Assembly: GCF_004563925.1 (NCBI RefSeq)
Contig: NZ_SPNJ01000001.1
Coordinates: 1-64,000 of the forward strand
From: Herbaspirillum sp. 3R11
Lineage (GTDB): Bacteria > Pseudomonadota > Gammaproteobacteria > Burkholderiales > Burkholderiaceae_D
Reading direction: 5' to 3'
DNA length: 64,000 nucleotides
Below the pieces are notes generated by a model, which saw only the letters and a program-made list of their open reading frames with translations, was not told the DNA's origin and made no database searches. This document shows, one piece after another, positions 28,809 to 36,800 of the stretch (positions are counted from its first letter, which is position 1; each line of letters opens with the position of its first letter). The position numbers and the translations under genes were made by a program.

Positions 28809-29840
28809 TCAGGCGCTGCCGCGGCGCACGATGGAGAAGCCGAGATCGCTGACCGTGTCGGCCTCGGCGTCTTTGCCGCCCAGTCTTGCCAGCAACATCC
28901 GCGCTGCGGTCTCGCCGATGCGATGGCTGCTGACGTGTACGGTGGTGAGCGGCGGATTGATTTCCGAAGCGATGTCGAGATTGGCGAAGCCGGCGATGGC
29001 GATGTCCTGCGGAATGCGCACCTTGCGCCGATCGCACTCCAACACTGCACCGGCGGCAATGACGTCGTTGCTGAAGAAGGCGGCGTCCACATCGCGATGC
29101 TGCTCCAGCAGCGTCACCATGGCTTCGCGGCCGCCTTGCAGGAATGATCCCGGCGACGCCGTGATGCGTATCGGCGCACGCAGGCGATGCCGCTGGAGCG
29201 CGGCGCTGAGGCCGGCCAGGCGCGCCACGCCACGCGGATCTTCACCGCCGACGAAGGCGATGCGACGATAACCTTGTTCGACCAGATAATCGCCCATGGC
29301 CGCGCCGGCGTCGTAGTTGGAGAAGCCGGCCAGCATGTCGATCGGCTCGGGCGTCAGGTCCCAGGTTTCCACTACCGGAATGCCGGCGGTCTTGAGTCGT
29401 TGCAGCGTCGCAGGGGTGTGCTGCACGCCGGTCAGCACCAAGCCGTCGACGCGGCGGCCGATGAAGGCTTCAACCAATCTGGTTTCGATGTCTTCGGAAT
29501 AATCGCTCTGGCCCAACAGCAGCTGGTAGCCGTGCGCCATCAGATACTCCGACATGCCGCGCACGGTTTCCGCAAAGATGGAGTGGCCGATGGTCGGCAC
29601 CACGGCTGCGACGATGCGCGTACGCCGCGAGGCCAGTCCGCCCGCCAGCAGATTGGGAATGTAGCCCATGCGGGTGATCTCGGCCTGCACTTTTTCGCGC
29701 GTGGCCGGCGCCACCTTGTCGGGTGAGTTGATCACGCGCGACACGGTGATGTGCGACACGCCGGCGACGCGCGCGACATCTTCCTTGGTGACGGCGCGCG
29801 CCGGACCGCCGTCTTCTTGCGATGTAATTCTTTTTGCCAT
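28809..29840 (-). CDS. LacI-family transcriptional repressor
   Basis: A 343-residue regulator. The helix-turn-helix is TKEDVARVAGVSHITVSRVINSPDKVAPATREKVQ (residues 18-52). The hinge helix is IPNLLAGGLASRRTRIVAAVVPT, followed by a periplasmic-binding-protein-like effector domain ending DLGFSIVRRGSA. The domain layout resembles GntR/gluconate-type members. An extra charged N-terminal segment of about 17 residues precedes the motif. It converges on the MFS gene. The perfect CG-centred palindrome at 25344-25359 is its likely operator, with induction by the sugar-like substrate. Confidence 0.92.
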   Translation of the reverse strand: MAKRITSQEDGGPARAVTKEDVARVAGVSHITVSRVINSPDKVAPATREKVQAEITRMGYIPNLLAGGLASRRTRIVAAVVPTIGHSIFAETVRGMSEYLMAHGYQLLLGQSDYSEDIETRLVEAFIGRRVDGLVLTGVQHTPATLQRLKTAGIPVVETWDLTPEPIDMLAGFSNYDAGAAMGDYLVEQGYRRIAFVGGEDPRGVARLAGLSAALQRHRLRAPIRITASPGSFLQGGREAMVTLLEQHRDVDAAFFSNDVIAAGAVLECDRRKVRIPQDIAIAGFANLDIASEINPPLTTVHVSSHRIGETAARMLLARLGGKDAEADTVSDLGFSIVRRGSA

Positions 29841-30068
29841 GCGGGATCAGAGTGACGGGTTGTCGCCGGAGAAAGCTTCCCGGCGGTGCCTATTCTGACA
29901 TTAAAAATGTGGTTTGCGATGCTGACTTGTCCACATGGCAAGCATGCAACACCTCCTCCGGAGAAGAGGTGATTGTTGATTGTTCGAGGAGGAGCTTTGC
30001 GCAGAGGGAGTCGCGATATGAATGTATCCCGGCATCCATCGAGGACATTGCATGTGCCGCCGGAAACG

Positions 30069-30099
30069 AAAAAGGGCTCCAATTGCTTGGAACCCTTTT
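30069..30099 (-). terminator. Intrinsic terminator after tRNA-Lys
   Basis: On the minus strand GGGTTCCAA, loop GCAA, TTGGAGCCC then five Ts, with one mismatch in the stem. It lies 30 bases past the tRNA 3' end. The 29841-30068 spacer beyond it holds only a CACCTC/GAGGTG dyad (about 29949-29970) and no gene I can support. Confidence 0.85.
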
Positions 30100-30129
30100 G
30101 CTTGCTGCTTATTTTTACTGCTGAATTTC

Positions 30130-30205
30130 TGGTAGGCCGTGCGGGATTCGAACCTGCGACCAACGGATTAAAAGTCCGCTGCTCTACCAGCTGAGCTAAC
30201 GACCC
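30130..30205 (-). tRNA. tRNA-Lys (anticodon UUU)
   Basis: A 76-base cloverleaf read on the minus strand. It starts GGGTCGTTAGCTCAGCTGG, has the anticodon loop ACTTTTAAT and the T-arm GGTTCGAATCC, and ends CGGCCTACCA with an encoded CCA. Acceptor-stem bases GGGTCGT and the 3' strand pair with the usual wobble positions. It lies 54 bases after cpoB on the same strand and is followed by a terminator. Confidence 0.96.
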
Positions 30206-30259
30206 GAAAGACCGCTATTATATGCAAAATCGATCAATCGTGTCAAACCCGCTGGCAAA

Positions 30260-31030
30260 CTATTTCAACGTCGCCAGTTTTTCCTTGCCGGTCTGCGCCG
30301 CCGGACTTTCCGGATACTTCGCAATCAGCGCATCCCAGGCCTTCTTCGCCGCCGCCTTGTCCTTGAGCTCCACGTAAGAACTGCCGATGTTGAGCATCGC
30401 GTCCGCTACCTTGGGGCTGTCCGGATAATTCTTCACCACGACTTGCTGAGCGGCGATCGCTCCCTTGTAGTCGCGTTGCGCGTACAGAGAGTTGCCGACC
30501 CAGTATTGCGCCGACGGCGCGTAACCGGATTGCGGATAACGTTTCAGGAAGTCATTGAAGGCTGCGCCGGCGCCCTTGTAGTCGCCGCCCTTGAACATGT
30601 TCAGGGCCGCGTCATAGGTCTTTTGCTCATTCAGATCGACGCTGGATTCCTTGCCGTCGATCGTGACTTTTTGCGGTTCCAGCTTGCGCACGCGCGCGTC
30701 CAGATCGACGTAGAAGTCTTTCTGGCGTTGCTGCGTGTTGGCGAGTTCATTGCTGAGGACTTCGACCTGGCCGCGCAAACGGGCGATTTCCTGACGCAAT
30801 TGGTCGTTTTGATCGGACAGACTCAGCGCGCTGCTCTTGTCCGATTTGTTGGCGACATCTTTTTGCAGGGCATCAATCTTGTTGCGGATATCGAGGATGG
30901 CCTTGCGCGCTTCTTCATCGTCAAACAAGCCTGCGTGCGCCGTTGCCGGCAACACGGAAAGGCTTGCGACAGCGGCCATCATGGCCGCTGCGGAAAACGA
31001 CTTGAGCGCAGTCTTCAGGGAAGTGCGCAT
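30260..31030 (-). CDS. cpoB: Cell division coordinator CpoB (YbgF)
   Basis: A 256-residue periplasmic protein. The signal peptide ends near ATAHA-GL. A coiled-coil trimerisation region (ILDIRNKIDALQKDVANKSD and LRQEIARLRGQVEVLSNELAN) is followed by a C-terminal TPR domain. The TPR domain reads DAALNMFKGGDYKGAGAAFNDFLKRYPQSG, then YWVGNSLYAQRDYKGAIAAQ. CpoB links PBP1B/LpoB cell-wall synthesis with the Tol-Pal constriction machine. It is the last gene of the tol-pal operon, five bases after pal, as in most proteobacteria. Confidence 0.95.
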   Translation of the reverse strand: MRTSLKTALKSFSAAAMMAAVASLSVLPATAHAGLFDDEEARKAILDIRNKIDALQKDVANKSDKSSALSLSDQNDQLRQEIARLRGQVEVLSNELANTQQRQKDFYVDLDARVRKLEPQKVTIDGKESSVDLNEQKTYDAALNMFKGGDYKGAGAAFNDFLKRYPQSGYAPSAQYWVGNSLYAQRDYKGAIAAQQVVVKNYPDSPKVADAMLNIGSSYVELKDKAAAKKAWDALIAKYPESPAAQTGKEKLATLK

Positions 31031-31035
31031 AAGTC

Positions 31036-31566
31036 TTATTGGTAAGCGATGTCGGAACGACGGTTTTCAGCCCATGCTGCTTCGTCGCTGCCCAGGGCCT
31101 TCGGCTTTTCCTTGCCGAACGACACTGCTTCAACTTGCGCATCGGACACGCCCAGCAGGACCAGCGCCTTGCGGACTGCTTCTGCACGCTTCTGACCCAG
31201 CGCCAGGTTGTACTCGGTGCCGCCGCGATCATCGGTGTTGCCCTGGATGATGACCTTGCGATCCTTGTGCGAATTCAGGTACTTGGCATGCGCTTCGACG
31301 ACCGAACGGAACTCGTCCTTGACGGTGTAGCTGTCATAGTCGAAATAGATGCTGCGCTTGGAGAGGATGCCTTGTGGATCATTCAGCGGATCGGCGGAGC
31401 CGGCGTTGACGGTGTTGACAGCGCGTGGATCTGCGCCGCTGTTGGTGGCGCCTGTACCTGCACGGTTTTCAACCGGGGCGTTCTTGTCGTCCAGTTTGGT
31501 GGACGAGCATGCCGCCAGCAGCATGGCTGCCGAAAGAACGATTGCAAAAGAACTGAATGTACGCAT
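31036..31566 (-). CDS. pal: Peptidoglycan-associated lipoprotein Pal
   Basis: A 176-residue outer-membrane lipoprotein. The lipobox LLAACSS (Cys about residue 20) is followed by a flexible linker and an OmpA-like peptidoglycan-binding domain. That domain has SIYFDYDSYTVKDEFR, IQGNTDDRGGTEYNLALGQKRAEAVRKAL and ENRRSDIAYQ. The diaminopimelate-binding Asp and Arg are in NTDDRG and RAEAVRKAL. It tethers the outer membrane to peptidoglycan and works with TolB. Its place directly after tolB is conserved. Confidence 0.97.
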   Translation of the reverse strand: MRTFSSFAIVLSAAMLLAACSSTKLDDKNAPVENRAGTGATNSGADPRAVNTVNAGSADPLNDPQGILSKRSIYFDYDSYTVKDEFRSVVEAHAKYLNSHKDRKVIIQGNTDDRGGTEYNLALGQKRAEAVRKALVLLGVSDAQVEAVSFGKEKPKALGSDEAAWAENRRSDIAYQ

Positions 31567-31605
31567 GTGAAACTCCTTGTGTCGTGAATGAATGTGAATA
31601 ATTGT

Positions 31606-32916
31606 TTATTTCATGAACGGCCCCCAGGTTGGCTCCCTGACATCGCCGACCTGAGTTGTTAAGCGCTGTTTGATCCGGCCATCCGTGGAAACGATGGCCA
31701 ATGACCCGCGACGACCTGATTCCGTCGCGTACATGATGTATTTGCCGTTTGGCGAGAAGCTGGGCGACTCATCTTTGACGGTGTCGGACAGGCGTTGTTC
31801 CTGACCGTTGGTCAAATCCAGCGCGTAAAGCTGGAATTTGCCTTCGCGGCGTGAAATAAACGCCAAAGTCTTGCCGTCCGGGGAAATCCGCGGGCTGATG
31901 TTGTAGCTGCCGCCGAAGGTCACGCGCTGGGCTTCGCCGCCGTTCGGGCTGACCTTGTAGATCTGCGGGCCGCCGCTGCGGTCGCTGGTGAAGTAGACGT
32001 AATTGCCATCCGGCGAGAAGCGTGGCTCGGTGTCGATGCCAGCGGTATTGGTCAGGCGGCGCAGGCCGCTGCCGTCGGCGTTGATCACATAGACCTGGGT
32101 CAGACCGTCGCGGGTGAGCGCCACGGCGAGGCGCTGGCCGTCAGGGGCCCAGGCCGGGGCCGAGTTGCTGCCCTTGAAGTTGGCCACCAGCGTGCGCTGG
32201 CGCGTCACCAGGTTCTGGATGTAGATGACCGGCTTCTTGGCTTCGAAGGAAACGTAGGCGACCTTGCCGCCGTCCGGCGACCAGGACGGCGAAATGATCG
32301 GTTCGTTGGAGCGCAGCGCGACTTGTACGCCTTCGCCGTCGGCGTCAGCCACTTCCAGGCGGTATTCCTTGCCGGAACGTGTCACATAGGCAATGCGGGT
32401 CGAGAAAATGCCGGGGATGCCGGTCAGCTTTTCATAGATGTCGTCGGCGATCTTGTGCGCGGTGAGACGGATCAGTTGCGGCTGGCTGCCGAACGACAGC
32501 GCCGACAATTGCGCCGCCTTGATGGTGTCGAACAGGCGATAGCGCACATCGAAGCGGCCGTCGGCCAGGCGCTGCACGCTGCCTACGGCGAGTGCATTGG
32601 CGCCGCGGTTCTTCCAGTCGCCATAGTTGATGGCGGAGGCGTCGGACAGCGAGTCGCTGTTGTCGATCAGCTTGAAGACGCCGCTGCGCGCGAGGTCGGC
32701 CTTGACGATGGAAGTGATCTGCTGCGGACCGCCTTCTTCGCCCGGGAAAGCGGCGATGGCGACCGGGATCTGGCTGGCGCCGACGCCAGAAATTTCAAAG
32801 CGCAATTCTGCATGCGCAGCGGACGCGGCGGCGATGCCCATGACGGTCAGGGCAATGCCGGTCAGGCGGAGAAAATGATGCGGTGACTTCAGTGCTGTGC
32901 GCGAGTTTCTGATCAT
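31606..32916 (-). CDS. tolB: Tol-Pal system beta-propeller protein TolB
   Basis: A 436-residue periplasmic protein. The signal peptide ends near AAHA-EL. An N-terminal alpha/beta domain (ISGVGASQIPVAIAAFPGEE) precedes a six-bladed beta-propeller. Its repeats contain P-x-[WF]-S-P-D-G motifs: SPSWSPDGGKVAYVSF, APAWAPDGQRLAVALT, EPRFSPDGNYVYFTSD and SPRISPDGKTLAFISR. It binds Pal and the TolA C-terminus. The ATG overlaps the tolA stop. Confidence 0.97.
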   Translation of the reverse strand: MIRNSRTALKSPHHFLRLTGIALTVMGIAAASAAHAELRFEISGVGASQIPVAIAAFPGEEGGPQQITSIVKADLARSGVFKLIDNSDSLSDASAINYGDWKNRGANALAVGSVQRLADGRFDVRYRLFDTIKAAQLSALSFGSQPQLIRLTAHKIADDIYEKLTGIPGIFSTRIAYVTRSGKEYRLEVADADGEGVQVALRSNEPIISPSWSPDGGKVAYVSFEAKKPVIYIQNLVTRQRTLVANFKGSNSAPAWAPDGQRLAVALTRDGLTQVYVINADGSGLRRLTNTAGIDTEPRFSPDGNYVYFTSDRSGGPQIYKVSPNGGEAQRVTFGGSYNISPRISPDGKTLAFISRREGKFQLYALDLTNGQEQRLSDTVKDESPSFSPNGKYIMYATESGRRGSLAIVSTDGRIKQRLTTQVGDVREPTWGPFMK

Positions 32917-33842
32917 CAGTTCTGATCCTTCGGGTAGTGTTTAAAGGTAAAGCTGTTCGGCACCTTGCCGTCCTTGTCGGGAGGGAACGGTTGCGATTTG
33001 TTGATCGCCTGCTGGACTGCTTCGTCAAAGCCCGGAATGCCGGATGACTTGTTCTTGCGGATGCCGCGCACCGTGCCGTCAGGCAGCAGTTCGACAGTGT
33101 ATTCTACCGCCGGGTTTGCGCTCAATTCGCCGGGCATGTCGAAGATCGTGTTGGAGCGGATCTTCGCACCCAGCTTGTTGCCGTAGTCGGCTGCGCCGCG
33201 CGGGCCCTGGGACTGCGCCGCCGTACCGGTGCCGCCGCCGGCGCTGGTGGCCTGACCCATCATGCGCTTCAAGTCATCCTGACGGCGCTGATCGGCAGCC
33301 TTGTTGTCAGCGGCTTGCTGCTTCTGTTTCTTCTCTGCGGCGAGCTTGTCGGCTTCAGATTTCTTCTTGGCCTCGGCGTCGTCTTTCTCTTTCGCCAGCT
33401 TCTTGTCGGCGTCGATCTTGTCCTGCTTTTCTTTCTTCAGGCGATCGGCTTTTTCACGCTCGAGCTTGGCTTCTTTTTCCTTCTCGTCGCGTTCCTTCTT
33501 TTCGGCTTCCTTGCGCTTCTTTTCCTTCTCTTTTTCGAGCGCGATGTCAGGCTTGACCACGGGCGGTTCTTCCACCTTCGGTGGCGGCGGCTTGACGGGT
33601 TCCGGTACGGGTTGCGGGACCGGAGTGGGCTTCGGCGGCTCCGGCTCGGGCGCCGGTTGCGGCAACGGCGCCGCTTCCTTGATGTTCGGATCCCAGATTT
33701 CCGCTTCGACGGTCAGCGGCGTTTCGCTCTGCCAGCTGATGCCGAACCAGAGGAAAGCCAGCAAGGCCATGTGGACCACCACCGCCAGGGCGATGGCGCG
33801 CCAGCGGCCCGGTTGTCTCGGTACTTGGTAAGGAGTGCTCAT
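32916..33842 (-). CDS. tolA: TolA energy-transducing protein
   Basis: A 308-residue protein. A single N-terminal membrane helix (AIALAVVVHMALLAFLWFGI) is followed by a Pro-rich stretch. A long Lys/Glu/Ala-rich helix follows (KEKEKKRKEAEKKERDEKEK and on) that spans the periplasm. The C-terminal globular domain ends FPPDKDGKVPNSFTFKHYP. It couples the TolQR proton-driven motor to TolB-Pal. The start at 33842 is set by the tolR stop just upstream; ATG 33896 would overlap tolR. Confidence 0.95.
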   Translation of the reverse strand: MSTPYQVPRQPGRWRAIALAVVVHMALLAFLWFGISWQSETPLTVEAEIWDPNIKEAAPLPQPAPEPEPPKPTPVPQPVPEPVKPPPPKVEEPPVVKPDIALEKEKEKKRKEAEKKERDEKEKEAKLEREKADRLKKEKQDKIDADKKLAKEKDDAEAKKKSEADKLAAEKKQKQQAADNKAADQRRQDDLKRMMGQATSAGGGTGTAAQSQGPRGAADYGNKLGAKIRSNTIFDMPGELSANPAVEYTVELLPDGTVRGIRKNKSSGIPGFDEAVQQAINKSQPFPPDKDGKVPNSFTFKHYPKDQN

Positions 33843-33843
33843 A

Positions 33844-34272
33844 TTACTTCGTTGCCAGTCCCACGCGTGCGATGCCCAGCTTCTTGGCGGCTGCAATAAC
33901 CTGCACGACTTCGTCGTACTTGATTTCCTTGTCGGCGGAAATCATCACCGGCATGTCCGGGCTTTCCGTGTGCAGCGCCTGCAGCTTTTGCGTCAGGTCG
34001 GGACGACCGGAGGCGGTTTGTGTTTCACCGCGCTTGGGACCGTTGACCTTGATGGTGGCCTTGGCGTCGGGTTTCAGCGCGATCTCGATGTATTCGCTCG
34101 GCGGCACGGTCGACTTGCCGGCAGTCGGCAGGTTGATGACGCTCGGGTCGTTCACCGGTGCCGCCACCATGAAGATGATCAGCAGCACCAGCATCACGTC
34201 GATGTACGGCACGACGTTGATTTCCGATTTGAACTTGCGGGGACGTCCCCCGCGCATGGATGAGCCTGCCAT
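33844..34272 (-). CDS. tolR: TolR inner-membrane motor subunit
   Basis: A 142-residue ExbD/TolR family protein. A short cytosolic N-terminus (GGRPRKFKSEINVVPYIDVML) leads into one membrane helix with the essential Asp in the P-Y-I-D-V motif. A periplasmic domain that contacts peptidoglycan follows. It forms the proton channel with TolQ. It overlaps the tolQ stop by one base and ends one base before tolA. Confidence 0.97.
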   Translation of the reverse strand: MAGSSMRGGRPRKFKSEINVVPYIDVMLVLLIIFMVAAPVNDPSVINLPTAGKSTVPPSEYIEIALKPDAKATIKVNGPKRGETQTASGRPDLTQKLQALHTESPDMPVMISADKEIKYDEVVQVIAAAKKLGIARVGLATK

Positions 34273-34973
34273 CAGCGTGCCTGACGTTGCAAGATGTTGG
34301 AGAATTCTTCGATGAAGCTTTCGAAGCGGATCGCCAAGCGGTCGATGTCATGCGCAAAGCGGTTGTAGGCAATCACCGCAGGGATCGCAGCGAACAGGCC
34401 GATGGCGGTGGCGATCAGCGCTTCGGCGATGCCCGGTGCGACCGCTGCCAGCGTTGCCTGTTGCACGTTGGCAAGGCCGCGGAAGGCGTTCATGATGCCC
34501 CACACCGTGCCGAACAGGCCGACGTAAGGGGACACCGAGCCGACCGTCGCCAGGAAGGCCAGGTGCGATTCCAGTGCATCCATTTCACGTTGATACGCAG
34601 CGCGCATGGCGCGGCGGGCGCCGTCCAGTACGCCGGTCGAATCGATCGCCGCGCCTTTGCCGACTTGCGCCTTGGCCTTGTTGAATTCACCCATGCCGGC
34701 CTGGAAGATGCGTTCCAGCGCGCCGCCGTGGCCGCCGCCCTTGCGGCGGTTGGAAAGCGTGTCCTGGTACAGCGCGATCAGATTGCCGCCGGACCAGAAG
34801 GAACGCTCGAATTCTTCGGTCTGCGCGCGTGCGCTGCGGATCGTGAACATCTTGCGGAAGATGTAAGTCCAGCTGAAAACGGAGGCCAGCAACAGCAGCA
34901 GCATGACGAACTGCACGATGACGGAGGCGTTGGTGATCAGGGCAAAGAAGGATAGATCTTGAGTGACGTTCAT
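34272..34973 (-). CDS. tolQ: TolQ inner-membrane motor subunit
   Basis: A 233-residue MotA/TolQ/ExbB family protein with three membrane helices: N-terminal VIVQFVMLLLLLASVFSWTYIF, then helices in LAFLATVGSVSPYVGLFGTVWGIM and IAEALIATAIGLFAAIPAVIAY. The polar residues in helices two and three (Thr in GLFGTVWG and ATAIG) line the proton path. First gene of the tolQRAB block. ybgC lies 148 bases upstream on the same strand. Confidence 0.97.
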   Translation of the reverse strand: MNVTQDLSFFALITNASVIVQFVMLLLLLASVFSWTYIFRKMFTIRSARAQTEEFERSFWSGGNLIALYQDTLSNRRKGGGHGGALERIFQAGMGEFNKAKAQVGKGAAIDSTGVLDGARRAMRAAYQREMDALESHLAFLATVGSVSPYVGLFGTVWGIMNAFRGLANVQQATLAAVAPGIAEALIATAIGLFAAIPAVIAYNRFAHDIDRLAIRFESFIEEFSNILQRQAR

Positions 34974-35121
34974 GGAGGCGTGTGGGGTCGAGGTTCAATA
35001 CGGGATTCGGTTTGGCGCGGTCTGGCGTTCGGTCGAGAGGCTCAATTGTACGTGCAAAAATTTTCTGTCCGGTCGCGGCAGGTGTAAAGATGCCGCTGCG
35101 GTCGTGCGTGGCGATGATGAA

Positions 35122-35595
35122 TTATAAATTTCCCTTGAGGCGGGCCAGCATTTCTTCCGGAATGGCCTGGGGCCGGAAGTTGGCGGCATTGACGCAGGCA
35201 ATTTTGATTTGGCCGCGCGCCAGCAATGTTTGTTCTGTTCCCTGAAGGCGCCAGGCCTCTTGTACAAAAGACATGGACGCGTTGCGGAACTGTTCGACCA
35301 CGACGGTCAGTTTCAGTTCATCGTCAAGCCGCGCGGGCGCAAAGTAGTCCACCGCAGTGCTCTTGACCACAAAGATCAGACCGCTCGATTCGACCAGTGC
35401 TTGCTGGGAAAAGCCCAGCGCGCGCAGCCATTCGGTGCGCGCGCGCTCAAAGAACTTGAGGTAATTGGCGTAAAACACGACGCCGCCGGTGTCGGTGTCT
35501 TCATAGTAGACCCGGACCGGCCACGAAAAAGCGTCGTTGCTCTGGTTGCTGCCGACGCTGTTGCTGCTATTGTTTTTATTGGTTGAATCGGACAT
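35122..35595 (-). CDS. ybgC: YbgC-type acyl-CoA thioesterase
   Basis: A 157-residue hot-dog-fold thioesterase. A low-complexity Asn/Ser N-terminus of about 22 residues precedes the core FSWPVRVYYEDTDTGGVVFYANYLKFFERARTEWLRA. The core carries the catalytic Asp (YYEDTDTGG) and the conserved tyrosine motif. YbgC hydrolyses short-chain or phospholipid-linked acyl-CoA/ACP thioesters. The gene is the conventional companion of tolQ. It starts 12 bases after the SDR gene, suggesting one transcript. Confidence 0.92.
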   Translation of the reverse strand: MSDSTNKNNSSNSVGSNQSNDAFSWPVRVYYEDTDTGGVVFYANYLKFFERARTEWLRALGFSQQALVESSGLIFVVKSTAVDYFAPARLDDELKLTVVVEQFRNASMSFVQEAWRLQGTEQTLLARGQIKIACVNAANFRPQAIPEEMLARLKGNL

Positions 35596-35607
35596 TGAGG
35601 AGCGTTT

Positions 35608-36360
35608 TTATTGGGTGCGTTTGATGTTCAACGGACCGAAACCTTGGCAAGTCGGCATCAGTTCGATGTAGTTGATGTTGACGTGCGCCGGCAGCGTGGC
35701 GACCCAGAACGCGGCTTCGGCGATATCGACTGCGGTCAGCGGCGTGGTGCCTTCGTAGACCTTGGCGGCGGCGCCGTCGTTGCCCTTGAAGCGTACGTTG
35801 GAGAACTCGGTGCCGCCGCACAGGCCGGGCGCCAGGTTGGTGGCGCGTACGCCGGTGCCGACCAGATCAGCGCGCAGGTTCAGCGTGAACTGGTCGACGA
35901 AGGCCTTGGTGGCGCCGTAAACATTGCCGCCCGGATACGGATACGCGCCGGCGATCGAGCCGAGGTTGATGATGGTGCCGGTGCCGCGCTTGACCATGTT
36001 CGGCAGAATGAAATGGGTGACCGTGACCAGACCCTTGACGTTGGTGTCGATCATGGTTTCCCAGTCTTCCAGCGCGACCTGGTGGGCGGGCTCCAGGCCC
36101 AGCGCCAGACCGGCGTTGTTGATCAGCACGTCGATGTCCTGCCAGCCTTGCGGCAGCGAGGCGAGGGCGCTCTTGATCGAATTCTTGTCGGTGACGTCAA
36201 GCACCAGCGGCAGCACCTTGTCTGCGCCGAATTCGCCGGCCAGTGCATCGAGGCGGTCCTTGCGGCGGCCAGTAGCGATGATCTTGTGACCATTTTGGAC
36301 GAACTTGCGCGCCATTTCGGCGCCGAAACCGGCTGTTGCACCTGTAATCAAAACGATCAT
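35608..36360 (-). CDS. YdfG-like short-chain dehydrogenase/reductase
   Basis: A 250-residue SDR. The cofactor motif is TGATAGFGAEMA (residues 6-17), with an adjacent basic patch (ATGRRKDRL) that suggests NADP. The structural motif is NNAGLALG, and the catalytic Ser-Tyr-x3-Lys is in INLGSIAGAYPYPGGNVYGATKAF. The closest match is E. coli YdfG (3-hydroxy acid/malonic semialdehyde reductase), which shares the opening MIVLxTGATAGFG. The ATG at 36360 was chosen because the longer upstream frame carries no family sequence. Confidence 0.9.
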   Translation of the reverse strand: MIVLITGATAGFGAEMARKFVQNGHKIIATGRRKDRLDALAGEFGADKVLPLVLDVTDKNSIKSALASLPQGWQDIDVLINNAGLALGLEPAHQVALEDWETMIDTNVKGLVTVTHFILPNMVKRGTGTIINLGSIAGAYPYPGGNVYGATKAFVDQFTLNLRADLVGTGVRATNLAPGLCGGTEFSNVRFKGNDGAAAKVYEGTTPLTAVDIAEAAFWVATLPAHVNINYIELMPTCQGFGPLNIKRTQ

Positions 36361-36529
36361 CTGTAGTTCTCCCTGTTGGCGTAGGACAATGCAAACAATG
36401 TCTGTTTGCGTCAATAACCCGAAATTGTAGCCCAAAGCGCCGCTGCGCGAGATGCAACGCTTTCCTGACCCTGTCTGGAGGCAAATCTTGCCGAATTCAA
36501 AGGCATCCCTTACAATGCGCAGACCATTT

Positions 36530-36656
36530 CGTCTCACGTGACTGGCGAAAAACCGGGACCTTGTTCCGGCTCAAGATGGGTATCCATCGGGAAGCGTGAG
36601 ATTTCATTAGCCGTGCGCCTGGGCAGCCCTGAATGGAAAGAACGATTGAGGCTGCC
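36530..36656 (+). promoter_or_regulatory. ZTP (pfl) riboswitch upstream of glyA
   Basis: The leader carries the conserved pfl/ZTP blocks in order: GTGACTGGCG (36538-36547), CATCGGGAAGCGTGAG (36585-36600) and CCGTGCGCCTGGGCA (36611-36625). The P1 stem pairs TCTCACG (36532-36538) with CGTGAGA (36595-36601). Just after it, GGCAGCC (36622-36628) can pair with GGCTGCC (36650-36656), a structure competing with the pseudoknot strand. ZTP riboswitches sense the purine/folate alarmone ZMP/ZTP and raise one-carbon genes such as glyA. No strong T-run terminator is obvious, so control may be translational or Rho-linked. Confidence 0.88.
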
Positions 36657-36800
36657 TGCAATTCCCTTATTCACCCTGGCCCTCATTCGATTTGGAAGTC
36701 TTCAAGTCGGCATTGCCTATTGTGTTTTGGCGTTACCAGGCGTTTTTTAGGCGCTACCGGCTGATGTGCTTCAGGCGCACCCTTATCCATTGGAGAAATC

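Noticed and set aside
36362-36395. TGTCCTACG upstream of the YdfG-like gene as another motif copy
   Set aside because: The heptamer 15 bases on is ACAGATG, already touching the start codon, so there is no second half.
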